A DNA stretch of 64,000 nt from Malaya genurostris. Its lineage: Eukaryota; Arthropoda; Insecta; Diptera; Culicidae. This document shows, in pieces, positions 44,630-56,971 of the stretch. The notes under the pieces are model-generated. The model was given only the letters and a program-made list of their open reading frames with translations. It ran no database searches and had not been told where the DNA came from. The position numbers were made by a program, and so were the translations under genes. Every line of letters begins with the position of its first letter. The stretch's first letter is position 1. The stretch spans positions 39,339,502 to 39,403,501 of the forward strand of contig NC_080571.1 of NCBI RefSeq assembly GCF_030247185.1, read 5' to 3'.

Positions 44630-45745
44630 CCCCTAGACTTTGTTGGTTCAAAATTTACTTTATTTGTCAACGTAATCTTCATCAAGAGCAACGCAATCAT
44701 TCCGTAACGCCGCTCTAACATTTCAATACCACTTTTGTAGAACGATTTCTCTTTTGCCTCAAAATAGGCCTCAATTTCAGCATTTTTTTCCAGTTCTGTG
44801 AACAGCCAGTAGTCGCCAAATCTGGCGAATACGGTGGATGTGGAAGAAATTCGAAGTTCAATTCATGTAGTTTTGCCATTGTGACACGGTGCGTTGTCTT
44901 GATGAAACAAAATATTTTTCTTTGCCATATGCGATCGTTTCTTTACAATTTCAGTCTCCAAGTGGTCCAATAACGCTATATAATATTCACTGTTAATGGT
45001 GTTTCATTTCTCAAGATTGTCGATAAAAATTACATTACGCACATTCCAAAATACCGAGGCCGTAACATTTCCAGCCGATAGTTGTGCTTTGGACGAGGTT
45101 TTCCAATTACTGTCCACCCAGATGACGATCGTTTTGATTCCAGAGTGAAGTGATGGATCCATGTTTCATCCATTGTCACATATCGACGCAAAAATTCCTG
45201 TTTGATACGTTTAAACATGGCCAAACACTGCTCAGAATCATCGACACGTTCTCGTTTTTGATCAACAGTGAGCAAACATGGAACCCGCTTTGAACAGAGC
45301 TTTCTCGTAGTCAAATGCTCATGCAATATAAAGCCAACACGTTCTTTTCATATCTTTACGATGTCAGCTCACTCACGCAACGTCACTTTTCGATCATTTA
45401 AAACGATTTTGTGAATCTTTTCATGTTTTCTGGTGTTACCGCCTTATTTGGACGTCAGCAAACCAATGTTTTATTGTTGTTTCTGATGGAGCCATTGCTT
45501 TGCTTGAACGGTATTTATTCCCATTAAGAAGAAGTGTAAAACTAAAACACGAAATCGTTTTTGATCCATTGTTCTGAAAATAACAAAAGTAGTATCACTG
45601 TTAGCACAATAACTCACAAATTATTGAACAGAATATCGTGAAATTTTAACAGCTGTCTTTTAAAGGTTAGTATTAACTAAAAAGAGGTGAGTGCTAAAAA
45701 TCAGCGCCATCTATGTGTTAGGCCCGAAACTTTTCAGCCCATATG
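44630..45745 (-). pseudogene. Decayed mariner, same lineage as 3.2-4.5 kb
   Basis: The minus strand shows an N-terminal remnant near 45480-45570, HEHLTTRKL and DDSEQCLAMFKR, and VTMDETWIHHF with the first catalytic Asp (within 45030-45326). C-terminal remnants extend to about 44650. Several frameshifts and stops make it inactive. Both old copies share phrases not found in the younger mariner at 25.1 kb (CSKR/RSKWVP, EQCLVMFKRNK). Confidence 0.8.
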
Positions 45746-45754
45746 TTATGAGAA

Positions 45755-45865
45755 CGATTTTAGATATACAGAAGTGCGAAGAAATGTACTAGTTTTATTC
45801 GTATTCACGTCACACAGTTATGTCTCTGATATTACCCACTCGCCTTTTTTAATCCACGCGAAAAA
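45755..45865 (-). repeat. Dispersed repeat 'GTAATGTCAGAGACATAAC', copy 3
   Basis: Reverse complement of the family at 14583, ending at ATATTACCCACTCGCC on the plus strand, directly beyond the decayed mariner. Confidence 0.7.
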
Positions 45866-46062
45866 AAACCCGTTTACAGGAGTCTATGTTCAAAATTAAA
45901 TGGTCATCGTTCGTGCGCCCCCTTTGGCAGACACCCGTCAGAATTTTGACTAAGTAATGTAAACAACATTGAATCTGGACAATTTTTACGTTCTAATAAC
46001 TCTGTTGGGAAAATAAAATAATAGAAATAAAACATTAAAAGAAATATAACTACACAGCAAAC

Positions 46063-46188
46063 CTGGGTAACTCCAGTCGCGAAATTCCACCAGAACGATT
46101 CCGACCCTGACGAACATGCTCCGGTCAGAGCGAGGCCTATCCAGAACAACCAGACGGTATGAGCTGCTGCTGCTGCTAAGGCTGCCAT
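46063..46188 (-). CDS. Candidate first coding exon with a signal peptide (partial gene)
   Basis: ATG at 46188 is in a strong context (CTGAAAATGGCAG) and opens 42 codons. They comprise an Ala-rich start, a hydrophobic core (TVWLFWIGLALTGA), a likely signal-peptidase site (TGACSSG) and a short mature start, SESFWWNFATGVTQ. The frame reaches CCAG|GTTTGC at 46063/46062, a possible though weak phase-0 donor. Upstream on the minus strand, 46190-46450 looks like a 5' UTR, less AT-rich and free of repeats. Secreted proteins with long first introns often have exons like this. No following exon is visible. The frame also extends 46 codons upstream, so the start is a judgement. Family not recognised. 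Confidence 0.4.
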
Positions 46189-47079
46189 TTTCAGGACTAT
46201 GCTCTTTTCTCGTGCGGTTCTCATTGTCCCTCTCTTGCACGCTGATATACCGTGCGTTCTCGGGATGGCCGTCGGATTCCGCTGTCTGGCAGCAGAAGCA
46301 ACCATAAAGATAGAGGTGTCGAACATGTTCGGACGGGTTCGTCGCGAAGTCGAGATTCACAGTGCAGAACAGTCAAAAGAAAAGGAAAAAAAGTTGCCTA
46401 TTTTCTTCTTGTGACAATCCAGCAGTAATATTCATCGCGAATAGATCACCGGGCACGACCAGAGTAAGCTGTGTGCCCTTTTTGGCCAAACGTTGCGCTC
46501 GGATGACTGACATATCCGCATAAACGGGTGACCCGTTGTGTTAGCAAGTGCTGAAAAATCAATGGAATAATTAATCGGAAGCAATTAGAAAACGACAGAA
46601 TCGATACGATGCTCCAGGAGAATGTGTGCATTGTTTTTTTTTTCTTTTCATTCTCAGCTCGGTTGGAAACGTTCGTTCTTTCCCGTTCGCTCTCTGATGA
46701 ATAAACGGCCCGTAGCAACACGCAACATTTGTCTGTGTTAGTATTTTTTCTGACAGTTTGAACCGATGTAGTAGTTTTCACAGGGAGTTTTTTCCAACTC
46801 ACCAACATTTCCAAACACTCAGCAGTAAGCAGAAAGAAAGCAAAGGCGAAGAATAACAACACTACGGATGCGTAGCAGCAGTTGGTTCCAGAATGTGATA
46901 CACATTCATTTACGTGCCGAAATTCGAGTATTTATCTTCGAACTATTGTCACTGCAATTTTGTTTGCATGCTGCCTTGTAAGTGTCCTTCTCTAAATTCA
47001 CTTGACATACAATGTTGTAATGAATGAAAAGGATTGCAACATTTGCAACCGTTTTGAAATTCTTATCCCTGGCAACGCT

Positions 47080-48225
47080 GCTGCTGCTGCTTTGATTCTA
47101 GAAACCATTTCTTCTCGCTGATGGTGTCGGTCGGGTCGCCCCGGTCGTACATCATTCGATCACCAGCAGAAGAGCCGTTTCTACCGCTGTTTCATTTTAA
47201 CAACCAGTTATGCTTTATTTGGACAGAAGTAATCAAACAACTTTTCACATTCGTGGGTTAGATAGAACCCGCTGAGACCAGAAGAGCGAGGGAGAAAAGG
47301 TGAACAAAAGAAGTTGCGACGGAGTTGTCATAAAGACAGAAGAGAAGCAAAGAAAAAAAAACACACGGCGATCAAGTGTAAGGAAAATTGTGTAACTGTG
47401 TGCATCCCAGCCAGCATCCCGGAGCCCGTTGTAGTTGGAACAAGTGACAAAAGAATTGGAAATATAAAAAAAAACGAAGCAATAAAACGGTTCCAGACTC
47501 GCGCGCGGCACGTCGCAGCCATGGGAGCACGAGTACGGTACGATATTAGTAGTAGAAGTCAAGAGCAAAGTGCGAGCCATCCGAAAGCATAGCATAGAGG
47601 AACATTTTATTGCATAAACATACGAGAACCGGACTGGTCCGACAGAAAACAAAAAAAAATACGTAGCAAAACCTCTGCAATTTCATTCCAGTTGTCCACC
47701 GACAACCAGATTGAGATAGTATCTCAGAACGGCAGAGCGAGCGTGTGTGTGTGTTTGTGTTGGTAACGGTGTGGCATTTTAGGTAAATAGCCTGAATCTA
47801 AATCAATGAATCGTAGTAGACTGAGTGTATTTTTTTCTTTCTTTCTTCTCACACACTCATGCTCTCCCGTTTGCTCGCGCGCTCTCGGTTCGCTGGCGGC
47901 AGTGAAAGAAAAATTCTGACTTTGACGTTCGTATCTTCATGTCGGTCGTGAGGAATTTTTGCACCTCCAGCAGCAGCAGTAACAGTCTAGGATCAAACTA
48001 TAGCAATTGTGCAGCAGACAAAAAAAAAGAGTTCAAATAATTGTGTGAAAAACAAGTGAAACTCTGAAAAAGGCATATGCTCTGATGGTTCTACATTGTA
48101 GTGAAATATATGTGCAGCTTACTTCACAATAGAGGAAAAGGAAGCATTTAGATCCAGCGCAGCAGCAGTAGTGGGGGTAGCGGCGACGACGGGAAGTGTA
48201 CCGAGATTGATAATGGTGTAATAAG
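47080..48225 (+). other. Candidate long 5' UTR exon(s) with splice donor
   Basis: The segment is less AT-rich, repeat-free and rich in CAGCAGCAG runs and short upstream ATGs. It ends at AATAAG|GTGAGAACG (48225/48226), a strong donor. It has no long conserved-looking frame. It lies upstream of, and divergent from, the candidate minus-strand exon at 46.1 kb, so the two could share a bidirectional promoter region. Confidence 0.35.
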
Positions 48226-49300
48226 GTGAGAACGAATGAAGGGAAGGCCTGTCGGATTTTTAGAGGTGAACGATTCAATGAACTCCCACCGTTACGCGCA
48301 ACTTGCTTCGATGTCCGTGCGATCAATGGAGGTGAATCGTAGTGGCAATATTTTCGGTAATTCATCCTGATATAGATGAGTTCAGAAGACTTATTTTCTA
48401 TTTCAATTTTTTCTTACAAACCCACAAAATGATTTTCAAAACATTAGCAGGATACAAAAAGTCATCGAACATAGTAGAGACGTTTTGAAATTTAATGTCC
48501 CGATAGAAAAAAAGAACCAGCCTAGATTAACTCGATACAATAGCTCAATTATTCTTAATACAATATTAGCTTCTCTCACTGAACCCCCCCTATTGTCTGT
48601 CTGGTTCGGAATTTTTTTCTCATTGGCGATACCGAATCATTGAACGCACAGGTTACACCATTCGGTACCAATGAGAGCAGCTAATGCAGGAAAATGGACA
48701 ATTCAATTGATCAAAAACCTGGTCTGGTCAAGTATTTGAATGCATTGGTCTATTCACATCGGTACATTGTAATGAACACGGAGCTGTACGTTCGTACCGC
48801 GAGTATGTTTCTTGCTTTGAATCTATCGATTGTTGTACTCGCGTGAAATTTAACTATAGTAATCCAGTTTAATTGATTAAGAATTTGAAATGTTTTTTAA
48901 TAATGTCGAAAAAGTTTAATTCAATGCTTGTGCACCTAGCCTTGATAAATATAATATTCCGTTTTTTTTATGTGGAACACATCTTTATTTTCTATATAAG
49001 GGTGCAAATCAGAAGCCTTAAAGAAAAATACACTTAGAAATATGGTCAGGTTTTAAATACTTACAGCTCAGTATATTTTGTATAAATTATTAATATTATT
49101 TCATTATTTGATTGGCAATATTTCTAAGATTCGATTTGAATGTATCAAGCTACGTATTTTCAATTATAAATGAATGAAATTTTGATTAGTAGCGAGCAGT
49201 GTCCTATTTTGTCTGCAAAAAATCTCCAGCGTACCGGATTTCCCTGCCATAGACGACGGTTTTGAAGGAGTAAGCGATATATCAAAGGGAAAGCATCGCT
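48226..49300. other. No recognisable feature
   Basis: Returns to AT-rich, intron-like DNA. Confidence 0.4.
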
Positions 49301-49303
49301 CTG

Positions 49304-49406
49304 ATTGGTCAATGGATGCAAAAGCGAAACTGTTGGAAGCACGCGAATCTATAAATAGAAGCAAAATTATAGCAAACGTTTCAGTTCTACGCGTAGCATG
49401 CTAGAG
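49304..49406 (+). promoter_or_regulatory. Promoter with CCAAT, TATA, initiator and a tiny first exon
   Basis: ATTGG (49304-49308, inverted CCAAT) precedes TATAAATAG (49350-49358) and a TCAGTT initiator with A+1 at 49383. The distances are typical for polymerase II. A 24-base exon would end at CTAGAG|GTAAGTTG (49406/49407). It contains ATG CTA GAG, so translation could begin in it. The element may be a real alternative promoter or a relic of a multicopy gene promoter. Confidence 0.5.
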
Positions 49407-50234
49407 GTAAGTTGTTGCTAAAAAAAAGCAAGACAAAAAGTGGCATAAAACGATTTGAAGCTTTAATTGGTATACTCTGATCTTGTGTCATGCAAGCTCG
49501 GATGAAATTCCATGTTATGTCGTTTCGCCTGAGAAATTGACAACTACCCCAGGGTAAATTTTGAGTGCGTAAGATTAATTTCTAATTTATATGATATGAT
49601 ATGATATGATGAACTCGATTGATAATGAGAAATAAGTTATCGCTTCAACCGAAATCGCAGAACGGTAGAGAAACTTAACGCTATAAAAATCACTGCTTGC
49701 ATACAAAACTTGAACACAAGCTTGACGAAGAGAAGCTGTAATATCAAAATCCGTATCGCAAGTATGTACAGAGATATAATTGCATACATTTGGGATATTG
49801 GTGTAATTTCGTCGGCTATAAAACAAACAATGTTCGGTGTTGGTTCCTAATCAAGATCAATCTAAGCATACTCTCGTGCAATTTCGGATTCAAAAGTGTG
49901 ACGATTGATTGAACTGTTTGAATGTAGATAATTTTGGTTGCCTTGTTCCACATCAATGGTTCGAACAACCTCATGGGGCTGATACTTGTTGTTGTTTTTT
50001 TAAATCTGATGATGCCTAAAACAAAGGTATTTAATCGTTAATATTATACGTTTTTGAAAGTATATTTTTGAAACAAAGCCATATTTTTTGTACATTTTAC
50101 AGCAGCTTTGGGTACAAGTATTGAATTGTTGTTTCGTCTTCCACTCATCAATGCATAGCATTTCATGTTGAACTGCCACGCCACTTAACAGCTCAATACA
50201 AACCGCTGAGTAGACGTAAAGTTATCTAAGAAAT

Positions 50235-50670
50235 GTTTTATGCAACGCAACAACATAATTTTTTCTCCATGCCATCAGAAATATGATCAAACCTGCGTGA
50301 AATAAAGCCTCAAACCCTCAGCTCGTGCTCTCATTTGCATTTCGGACGCTGGGACGAGCAGTCGTTTTAAACCAGCAACAGCAACAACAGATTATCAGTA
50401 ATCGCATTCAGCTTCTGAATACTGGATCTGAATTCGGGAAGTGAAAATTTGAACTGGATGCTGGAACAAAATTCTAAAACAGAATTTCGGAATTGAATTC
50501 AGAATCTAGATTCTTCGGTTGACCATGAGCTTAATTTCAGAATTTAATCCCAGATTACAGGTTCAGCAATCAAAACTATGACTCTGGAACTTAATTCTAA
50601 CTGGAATCTGGAACTGAATTTAGTTCCTTACTTTATGTTCGGAACTCGAATTCAGAACGCACTTCTAGGC
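50235..50670 (+). repeat. Modular dispersed repeat, copy 3 with array
   Basis: 50235-50300 resembles 35838-35900 (CAACATAATT..., CATCAGAAATATGATCA). 50325-50360 resembles 36185-36220 (CTCATTTGC.TTTCGG). 50400-50670 is a degenerate GAATTC/TCTGGAAC array. Confidence 0.6.
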
Positions 50671-53011
50671 CACTGTCCACCACGTAAAAGGGATTTTGTA
50701 TTTAACGTTGTCATCAGTGCCGTCCCGTCACGAAATTCACAGAATGTTTCTCTTGTGTTTTTCAATATAGTGAAATAATGATATACATTTTTATGATTTT
50801 TTTTATTAAACTTATTTCATATTATCGCTACAATAGAAGAATTAAGTGCACTACATGCCAATCGAATCTGTCAATAATTTCATCAGTAAAACCGCTTTGA
50901 CGTTGCAATTGAGACAGCAATTTGTTTTCAACTGCCATAAGCATAAACCACAGAAGCCTCTCCTGAAGGTGTGTGTAACAGTTCTCACAGATCCATACGT
51001 GACCGAGAACAACAAATCTCAGAACTGAATAGTTCTTCTCTTCTTGAATTTGTACAGTAACTCATGTGCACAGAGAAGACACTAACACTGCGACAAGAGT
51101 TGCTTTAAATTTTTAGTTGGATGTATATGAGATTTGTGTAATTTCGGTGCATAAAAATTATTTTATATTCGGTACCATCTGACCTAGTTTCATCTAATAA
51201 ATTGGAAATATGAAAAATGCAGTTAATTGCTTGAATTTGACCGGTTGTGCAGTGCACAAGTTGCACATTAAAACAAGACGCCACTGGTTGTCATATTCAG
51301 CACTGTGCACCTCGTTAACCATAATGTACACAGAGTTAGAAGTTTTTTAGCAAGATTTCAATTTCGTTTGCTGCTGGTCTAACTTTGCAGCGCATGCAAT
51401 CAATACAAATTGAATTGCTCATAAAGGCCAAGTTTCAGGCTTTTGTAAATCGTCGTATTTGCCCATTTCGAATACTCTATTGTTCACTAAACTGTATTGT
51501 CTTTGTTTCTATCGTCTCGACCGTAAGCAATTTTCGACTGTGCCGGATGAGAATTGAACACGAACTGGTCATTCCGATTAGCAGCAATCGATTTATGGAA
51601 TTTATGAAATTGTCAGGAGTACCTTTTGAATGGTCGAATTCAGTTTTTTCAGAGTTATACAGTCTGTCTTAGAGGTGAAGTCAGAAAAATTGAGGATTCG
51701 GAGCAAAACGGGCATGATAGTAAGCTTTGCGATTATTCTAATTATCTTCAATCGATTCTACGGTAATTTTTACATAAGAAGTACCCACTTTTGAAATATT
51801 TACAAAAATTTCAATGAAATTATTGAGCAAAGTCGCGTTTTTGATTCTTTTTTTCGGCACTGTCGAATGGTCCCACGTTTTTTGGTCTGATTTAGCCTTA
51901 TGCCATTACTTGAAAGATGTTTTAGAGTAATACAACGCTAGTGAGGTCAACTTCGTGTCGAAAGATTTCATGCAAGCCCATGAGCAAATGAGAAGTAAAA
52001 TCGGAGGAAGATTTGAAAAAACTGGATTTCTGCTAGACATAAATTGAACGTTGAGCAAGGCTTCACGAGTGGTGTTGAGAGAAAGGTACGTGAATTTGAA
52101 TATGACATTGAAATTGAATAAAACGAACATAAAGAACGTTAAAAATATGTTTGATTTAATTCCCCGAAAGTTTGGATATGGTCGGTTGGATTGGGTGAAT
52201 TTTGCCGAATAGTTTGTTGTAATGCAATTTTATTCTATACACTCTTTAATTCAGACAAAACCCATTTGGCCGAAGGTCAACTGTCCGATTCAAATACACT
52301 ACGCTACGTTGTTCACGCCACTTTTCACCTTTTTTTTATATATCTAAAAAATAGGTATAGGAAAGGCCTTTCTGTCAGCCAGAACGCTTTTGTTTTAATT
52401 CATTCATCAGTTGCTTACTTTTTGAGTTATTCGATGTTTTATGTTAAAACTTTCAGTTTCTTGACAATCTCTCACAATTGTCCTTGGTAAACAAAATATG
52501 TTTCTAGATTTAGATTTCACACGGAAATGTTTGACAAATAATTAAACTCAATTTTCTCATAGATGATTGAACCGATTTCCTCCATTTTTAATTCAAATGA
52601 ATGGTCTTAAGATTCCATAAAAATTTATTGTTTTTTCATCAGATTCCTATCTCCGGTTCGGGAGAAATAGGGTATTTAGTGTAAAAATGCAATTTCTCAT
52701 AAATTAATCGGATTTATTGGGTTCGCAGATTTTGATAGTCGTTGACCAAATAAACATATTTCAGTTTTATCAGAACGGAAGGTATTTAGAAAATAACTAC
52801 GATTTCACAATAATGGCAAACACTTCGGCTACAGTAATTTCCGAATTCCGGTTCGGAATGTATCGGGGATAGAGGAGCTCAATCGTTTCTCCAAAGAAGG
52901 CCAAAATTATATTGAAATTCTTATGATCCCATACAAAACAAGAAAATTCTATCCGATTCCGATTCTGGAATTACAGGTTTCAAACCGTCATAGAAGATAA
53001 CGATTCCAAAA
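50671..53011. other. Mostly unrecognised, with one repeat copy
   Basis: 50840-51050 is the partner of 41040-41360. 52.5-53.0 kb has loosely repeated 'CCGGTTCGG'/'ATTCCGG' words common in mosquito intergenic DNA. No coding region is recognised. Confidence 0.4.
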
Positions 53012-53120
53012 ACGGCGGCTGGGTAATGTCAAAGACATAACTGAAGGACGTGAATACGAACGAAGCTGATATGCTTCTTCAACACTTCCGAATATCAATA
53101 ATCGTTCGTATTAGTTGATT
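53012..53120 (+). repeat. Dispersed repeat 'GTAATGTCAGAGACATAAC', copy 4
   Basis: Begins GGCGGCTGGGTAATGTCAAA and follows copy 1 at 14583 for about 100 bp. Confidence 0.7.
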
Positions 53121-53339
53121 GATGGTGTGAATCTTGTAACTTTTACTGCTTTGCTTCCTGATTTGTACTTATTCTACCGCACAAATAACGCAATGAGAGT
53201 AAACCAATACAACAAACAATGATATATTTATTTTTTGTAGATTTACATACCCAGTGGAGAAAAAGTTCTCTGGGAATATTTTGATTGTTCTAAAAAAATT
53301 GATATGTGATATTTTTTTTGTTTTGTTTTTTTAAGGACC

Positions 53340-54030
53340 TTCTAACTCGATATTGACAACTAAATTCGAAACCTGAGACTGGCTTCGAGTTCGGTTACAA
53401 AATTCCGGTTTAGAATCCAGATCAATAATTCAGTTGGTGAAATTAGCCCTTGAATTCACAACAGCAAACTCAACAAAAATTGCAGTTCCAGAACTCAAGT
53501 TCCGAATTCAATTCCAGCATGCAGATTCTGTATTCTGAAACTGAAAGTAGGAATTAAATTCATAAACTGAATTCAGCAATTAAATTCTAGTTCGGAAGAT
53601 AGTTCAAAAATTCTAGTGTGGTGTTCAGATCTAAAATTTTGTTCTAGAATCCAGATCTAGAATTCATATCCTGAATTTGGTTTCAAAATTGTTGGCGAAT
53701 CAGAATTTTGAATAAGTATTTCGAACTTAACTTAAGGTACTACATTCAGTTCCAAAATCTAGTCAAGAAACGAATACCAGAATCTAGAATTAGGATTTAG
53801 GTCTAGAATCGTAGTTTTAACTTTTGAAACTAAATTCTGAAACTGGATTCTGAAACAAAATTCCAAACCTAAAATTAAGTTCAGAATTCAGGTGGATCAG
53901 AATTCAGTTCCAAAATTACTCTCACACTATTGAAAATTTAATCATAAATTGCTGACCATATTTCTGATGGCATGGAAAAAGAATTATGTTGTTGCGTTAG
54001 ACCATAGTAAAGTAAGACATATTCACGTCA
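53340..54030 (-). repeat. Modular dispersed repeat, copy 4 (inverted) with array
   Basis: 53930-54030 is the reverse complement of the fixed module (TTACTTTACTATGG, CAACATAATTC). 53340-53935 is a degenerate array of 'GAATTCAGTTCC', 'CTAGAATC' and similar words. Confidence 0.65.
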
Positions 54031-54896
54031 AAATTTTCAAAGCTAGACTCGAAACTATTCCAATTCATTCGTCATATTAATTCATGGCCATACGAACCGT
54101 TTTGGGTTATGCTGGTCCTTGAATACCGGTCCCGGAAGTACCGTAAATAATGACCAACAGTTTTCGACATCCCATGGATTGCTCAAACGATTGTCACATG
54201 TTTAGATTCAACGGAGTGATTTCATGGTTTCATATAATTTCTCGATTTGATACGACTTGCCGGTAATTAATGCAAAAAAACACATGTGGACTGATAAAAA
54301 AAGCCTGTATTAATCCACCTAGGGTGTAAAGATGCCTTTCTCATGTTTTCAAAAATATCACTAGAAGTTTCAGTAAAGAAATTTTATTTTCAAATTTGAT
54401 TAAAATGAGAAACTTTCTTTGGGTGTAAACTAACAAAACCTTTCCCATTTGTAAACAGTTATGTCAAGTCAATAAGAATTTTGCTTCATTTAGCATCGTC
54501 GCACTAAATGACGGTTTGAAGTTTTAAACACTTCACCCTATAGTTCCGGAGCCGGAAGTCGAATCCCGATGAAATTCAACATACACACACAGACACAGAG
54601 CAATCACATGACAATAAACGCTACCTTTAAACAAAAGTAGTTACATCAGATTTGATTCAATGACATTGTTATTTCATGCGCTTTTATTTATCATTTTCAA
54701 GTACGGAGTTTCAATACAGAATTTTGATCCCCCGAAACAGATTTCCAGATTTTTCTCCTAGAAATTATAGATTTAAATGTGACAACCATGCACGCTATAC
54801 GAAATTGAACCAAGCACTTTGTGTGCTTCGTTCGGCAGGCGGTAGTGTTTTCTTTTTCCGTACCAGCACGTAGCGGTTTCGCATCGTCATTATGTA

Positions 54897-55791
54897 CACT
54901 CACACCTTCATTTACGTGTTATTCGGGAGTTCTTAAATCGAGTTATGACGTAAAAAAGTTTACGTAATTTAGAATTTTCAACGTAAAAAAAATTTCATCA
55001 TTTCATCAATGTATCATTGGATATCTATAATATAATGTATAATTATGGAACAAAAATTAACAGTATTTGCAGGAAAATGATGTAATAAGTCGCATCAATT
55101 TCTAAGATGGCGACTTCCGGTTCATCGATATTCGTTACAAACTATCAGAATATGGATATTTTCGAAACAAGTTTGATGAGTACAAGTCGAAAAACTTAGT
55201 TTGAGGTTGTTCTGAATTCCAAGATGACGACTTCCGGTTTATTGAAATTCCTTGAAAACTCTTGCAATATGGGTATTTTTGGAACCGGTTTGATGAGAAG
55301 ATGTCGGAAAACGATGTTTGAGGTTGTTCTGAATGCCAGGAAAACGACTTTCAATTTATAAATATTCCTTGAACTTTCTTACAACGGGTTTGCGACCGAT
55401 CTAAATTATAGGCGAATTTAGTGAAGAAATCTTAAAATACCAATCAAATCAGTTTTAGAATATCCATACTTTTGAAGCTGCTGAAAAAGTGCCCTAAAAT
55501 AAGCGAAATTCTGGATGAAAAGAGCAAAAGGCGATGCCATTTTGGAATTCAGAACCACCTCGAACATCACTTCCCGGCATCTACTCGTCAAACTCGTTAC
55601 AAAAATATCCATATTGTAGTAATTTCCATGGAATATAGATGAGCCGGAAATGATTTTCATTGTATGCAAAAACCTCTTTCTACGAAGTAGGTTTGTAAAA
55701 AAAGTTTACGTTATTTGGGATTTTGTTCGTAAAAAGAGTTACGTAAAAAAAGGTAACGTAAAAAAAGTTTATGTAAACGAAGGTTTGGGTG
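54897..55791. mobile_element. TA-flanked element with CACTCACACCTTC ends, 895 bp
   Basis: TA at 54895-54896 and 55792-55793. Ends CACTCACACCTTCATTTACG and, inverted, CACCCAAACCTTCGTTTACA. Many ACGTAA words lie near both ends. The interior holds a 117-bp tandem repeat and an inverted relative of the same unit. No transposase. Confidence 0.75.
55104..55372. repeat. 117-bp tandem repeat inside the TA-flanked element
   Basis: Units start at 55104, 55221 and 55338 (the third partial), each beginning A(A/G)GATGRCGACTT-like and containing GAGGTTGTTCTGAATKCC. A related unit lies in inverted orientation at about 55540-55650. Confidence 0.85.
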
Positions 55792-56204
55792 TATGACGGT
55801 TTAAAAATTTTGACATTCATCGCCATGTAGTTTCGAAATCCTCTAAGACGATGATAGCTTTAATTTGAATCATGATTTGTGAAAATCATTTTTAACCGGT
55901 TCCTTGAAGTGAGTTCCGTTTTTTTTTTTTTTGGAGCTTTTCTTCACTATTATCGGTGCTTTCGGAAGCGGAAATCCGGTAGTCCCAAAGTAGATTTATA
56001 TACCTTAAGATCAAAAATGAACCGGAATTTTCACTTTAAAATTCCCGCACTTGTCCAATCGGTAAACTTTTATTCTCTCAACGTTGGCAACACTTTTATA
56101 CACATTCTGTTAAATTTTGACGCATATCGTACGATTAGTTTTTGTTTGGTGTCTAAACAAAGAAGTTGAAAAATTTTCGTGTGGCGATTTTTATAATGGA
56201 TGAA

Positions 56205-56971
56205 AATTTAGAACAACGACTCGCCTTCGAAGCGCCATTCGGTTGATTGTTGTGCGGTTTCGACGTCATATTCATAGATCCACACCTCATCACCAGTTAT
56301 TTTTTTTTTTGTTTCAATTATAGAGGCTTTAACATTAATGTCATTCGCCTCTTCGGGCCAGGAAAACTTTCTGACCCTATGTGCGGGGTTGGGAATCGAA
56401 CCCAGGCGGGCGGCGTGAAAAGCATCGACTTACCCATCACGCCATACCCGTCCCCGTCACCAGTTATGATGCATTCGATGAATGTGGGGTCACTATCTTC
56501 GTTGGAAATCATCTCTTTGGCTACATCAACACGACGCTGTTTTTGAATGAAATTCAGTTTTTTTGGCACCAGCCGAGAAGCGACGCGTTTCAAACCCAAA
56601 ACATCAGTTAAAATGTATTCGGCTGATCCATAAGAGATGCCCAACAACACAGCAATCTCTCTAATCGGTACAGAACGATTTTGCAACACGAATTGCTTCG
56701 CCGATTCAATGTTTTCTTCAGTAACAGATGTTGTTGGGCGGCCAGGGATCTCATCATGATCCAAGCTTGTACGACCACCTTTGAAGCGTTTATACCACTC
56801 GTATGCCTGTGGTTTTCCTAGACACGATTCACCAAAGGCCTTTTCTAACATTTTCAACGTTTCGGAACACTTAAATCCATTTGCAACACAAAATTTGATG
56901 CACGCACGTTGTTCTATTATAAAAATCGCTACACGAAAATTTTTCAACTTCTTTGTATACACGCCAAACAA
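56205..56971 (-). pseudogene. Transposase N-terminal half (EWYKRFK mariner lineage)
   Basis: The first helix-turn-helix (ACIKFCVANGFKCSETLKML), EWYKRFKGGRTS, GRPTTSVTEENIE, the second helix (IREIAVLLGISYGSAEYIL) and a KLNFIQKQRRV linker lead to CIITGDE with the first catalytic Asp. The SINE and its target duplication cut the frame exactly at ITGD. Beyond it (56290 down to about 56205) the frame resumes as VWIYEYDVET and QQSTEWR, then runs into the left inverted repeat. The second and third catalytic residues are absent. Confidence 0.85.
56301..56456 (-). mobile_element. tRNA-derived SINE (Feilai-like), 156 bp
   Basis: 11-bp duplication TCACCAGTTAT at 56290-56300 and 56457-56467. The minus strand carries an A box (TGGCGTGATGGG), a perfect B box (GGTTCGATTCC) and a 3' part resembling mosquito Feilai SINEs (GCGAATGACATTAATGTTAA, then CCTCTATAATTGAAAC), ending in an A tail. 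It would be transcribed by RNA polymerase III and mobilised by a LINE. Confidence 0.93.

Noticed and set aside
45904..46062. Extension of the signal-peptide frame to a further 53 codons, or a 60-base intron ending TTTTCCCAACAG
   Set aside because: Beyond 46063 the DNA becomes AT-rich and the translation is Phe/Tyr/Leu-rich. Splicing to the nearby acceptor would bring an immediate stop.
46446..46862. 138-codon minus-strand frame
   Set aside because: Low-complexity, poor start context and no recognisable domain. More likely 5' UTR or promoter sequence of the 46.1-kb candidate exon.
47245..47652. 135-codon minus-strand and 92-codon plus-strand frames
   Set aside because: They overlap each other, show Phe/Ser- or Lys/Arg-rich low complexity, and sit in exon-like but apparently noncoding sequence.
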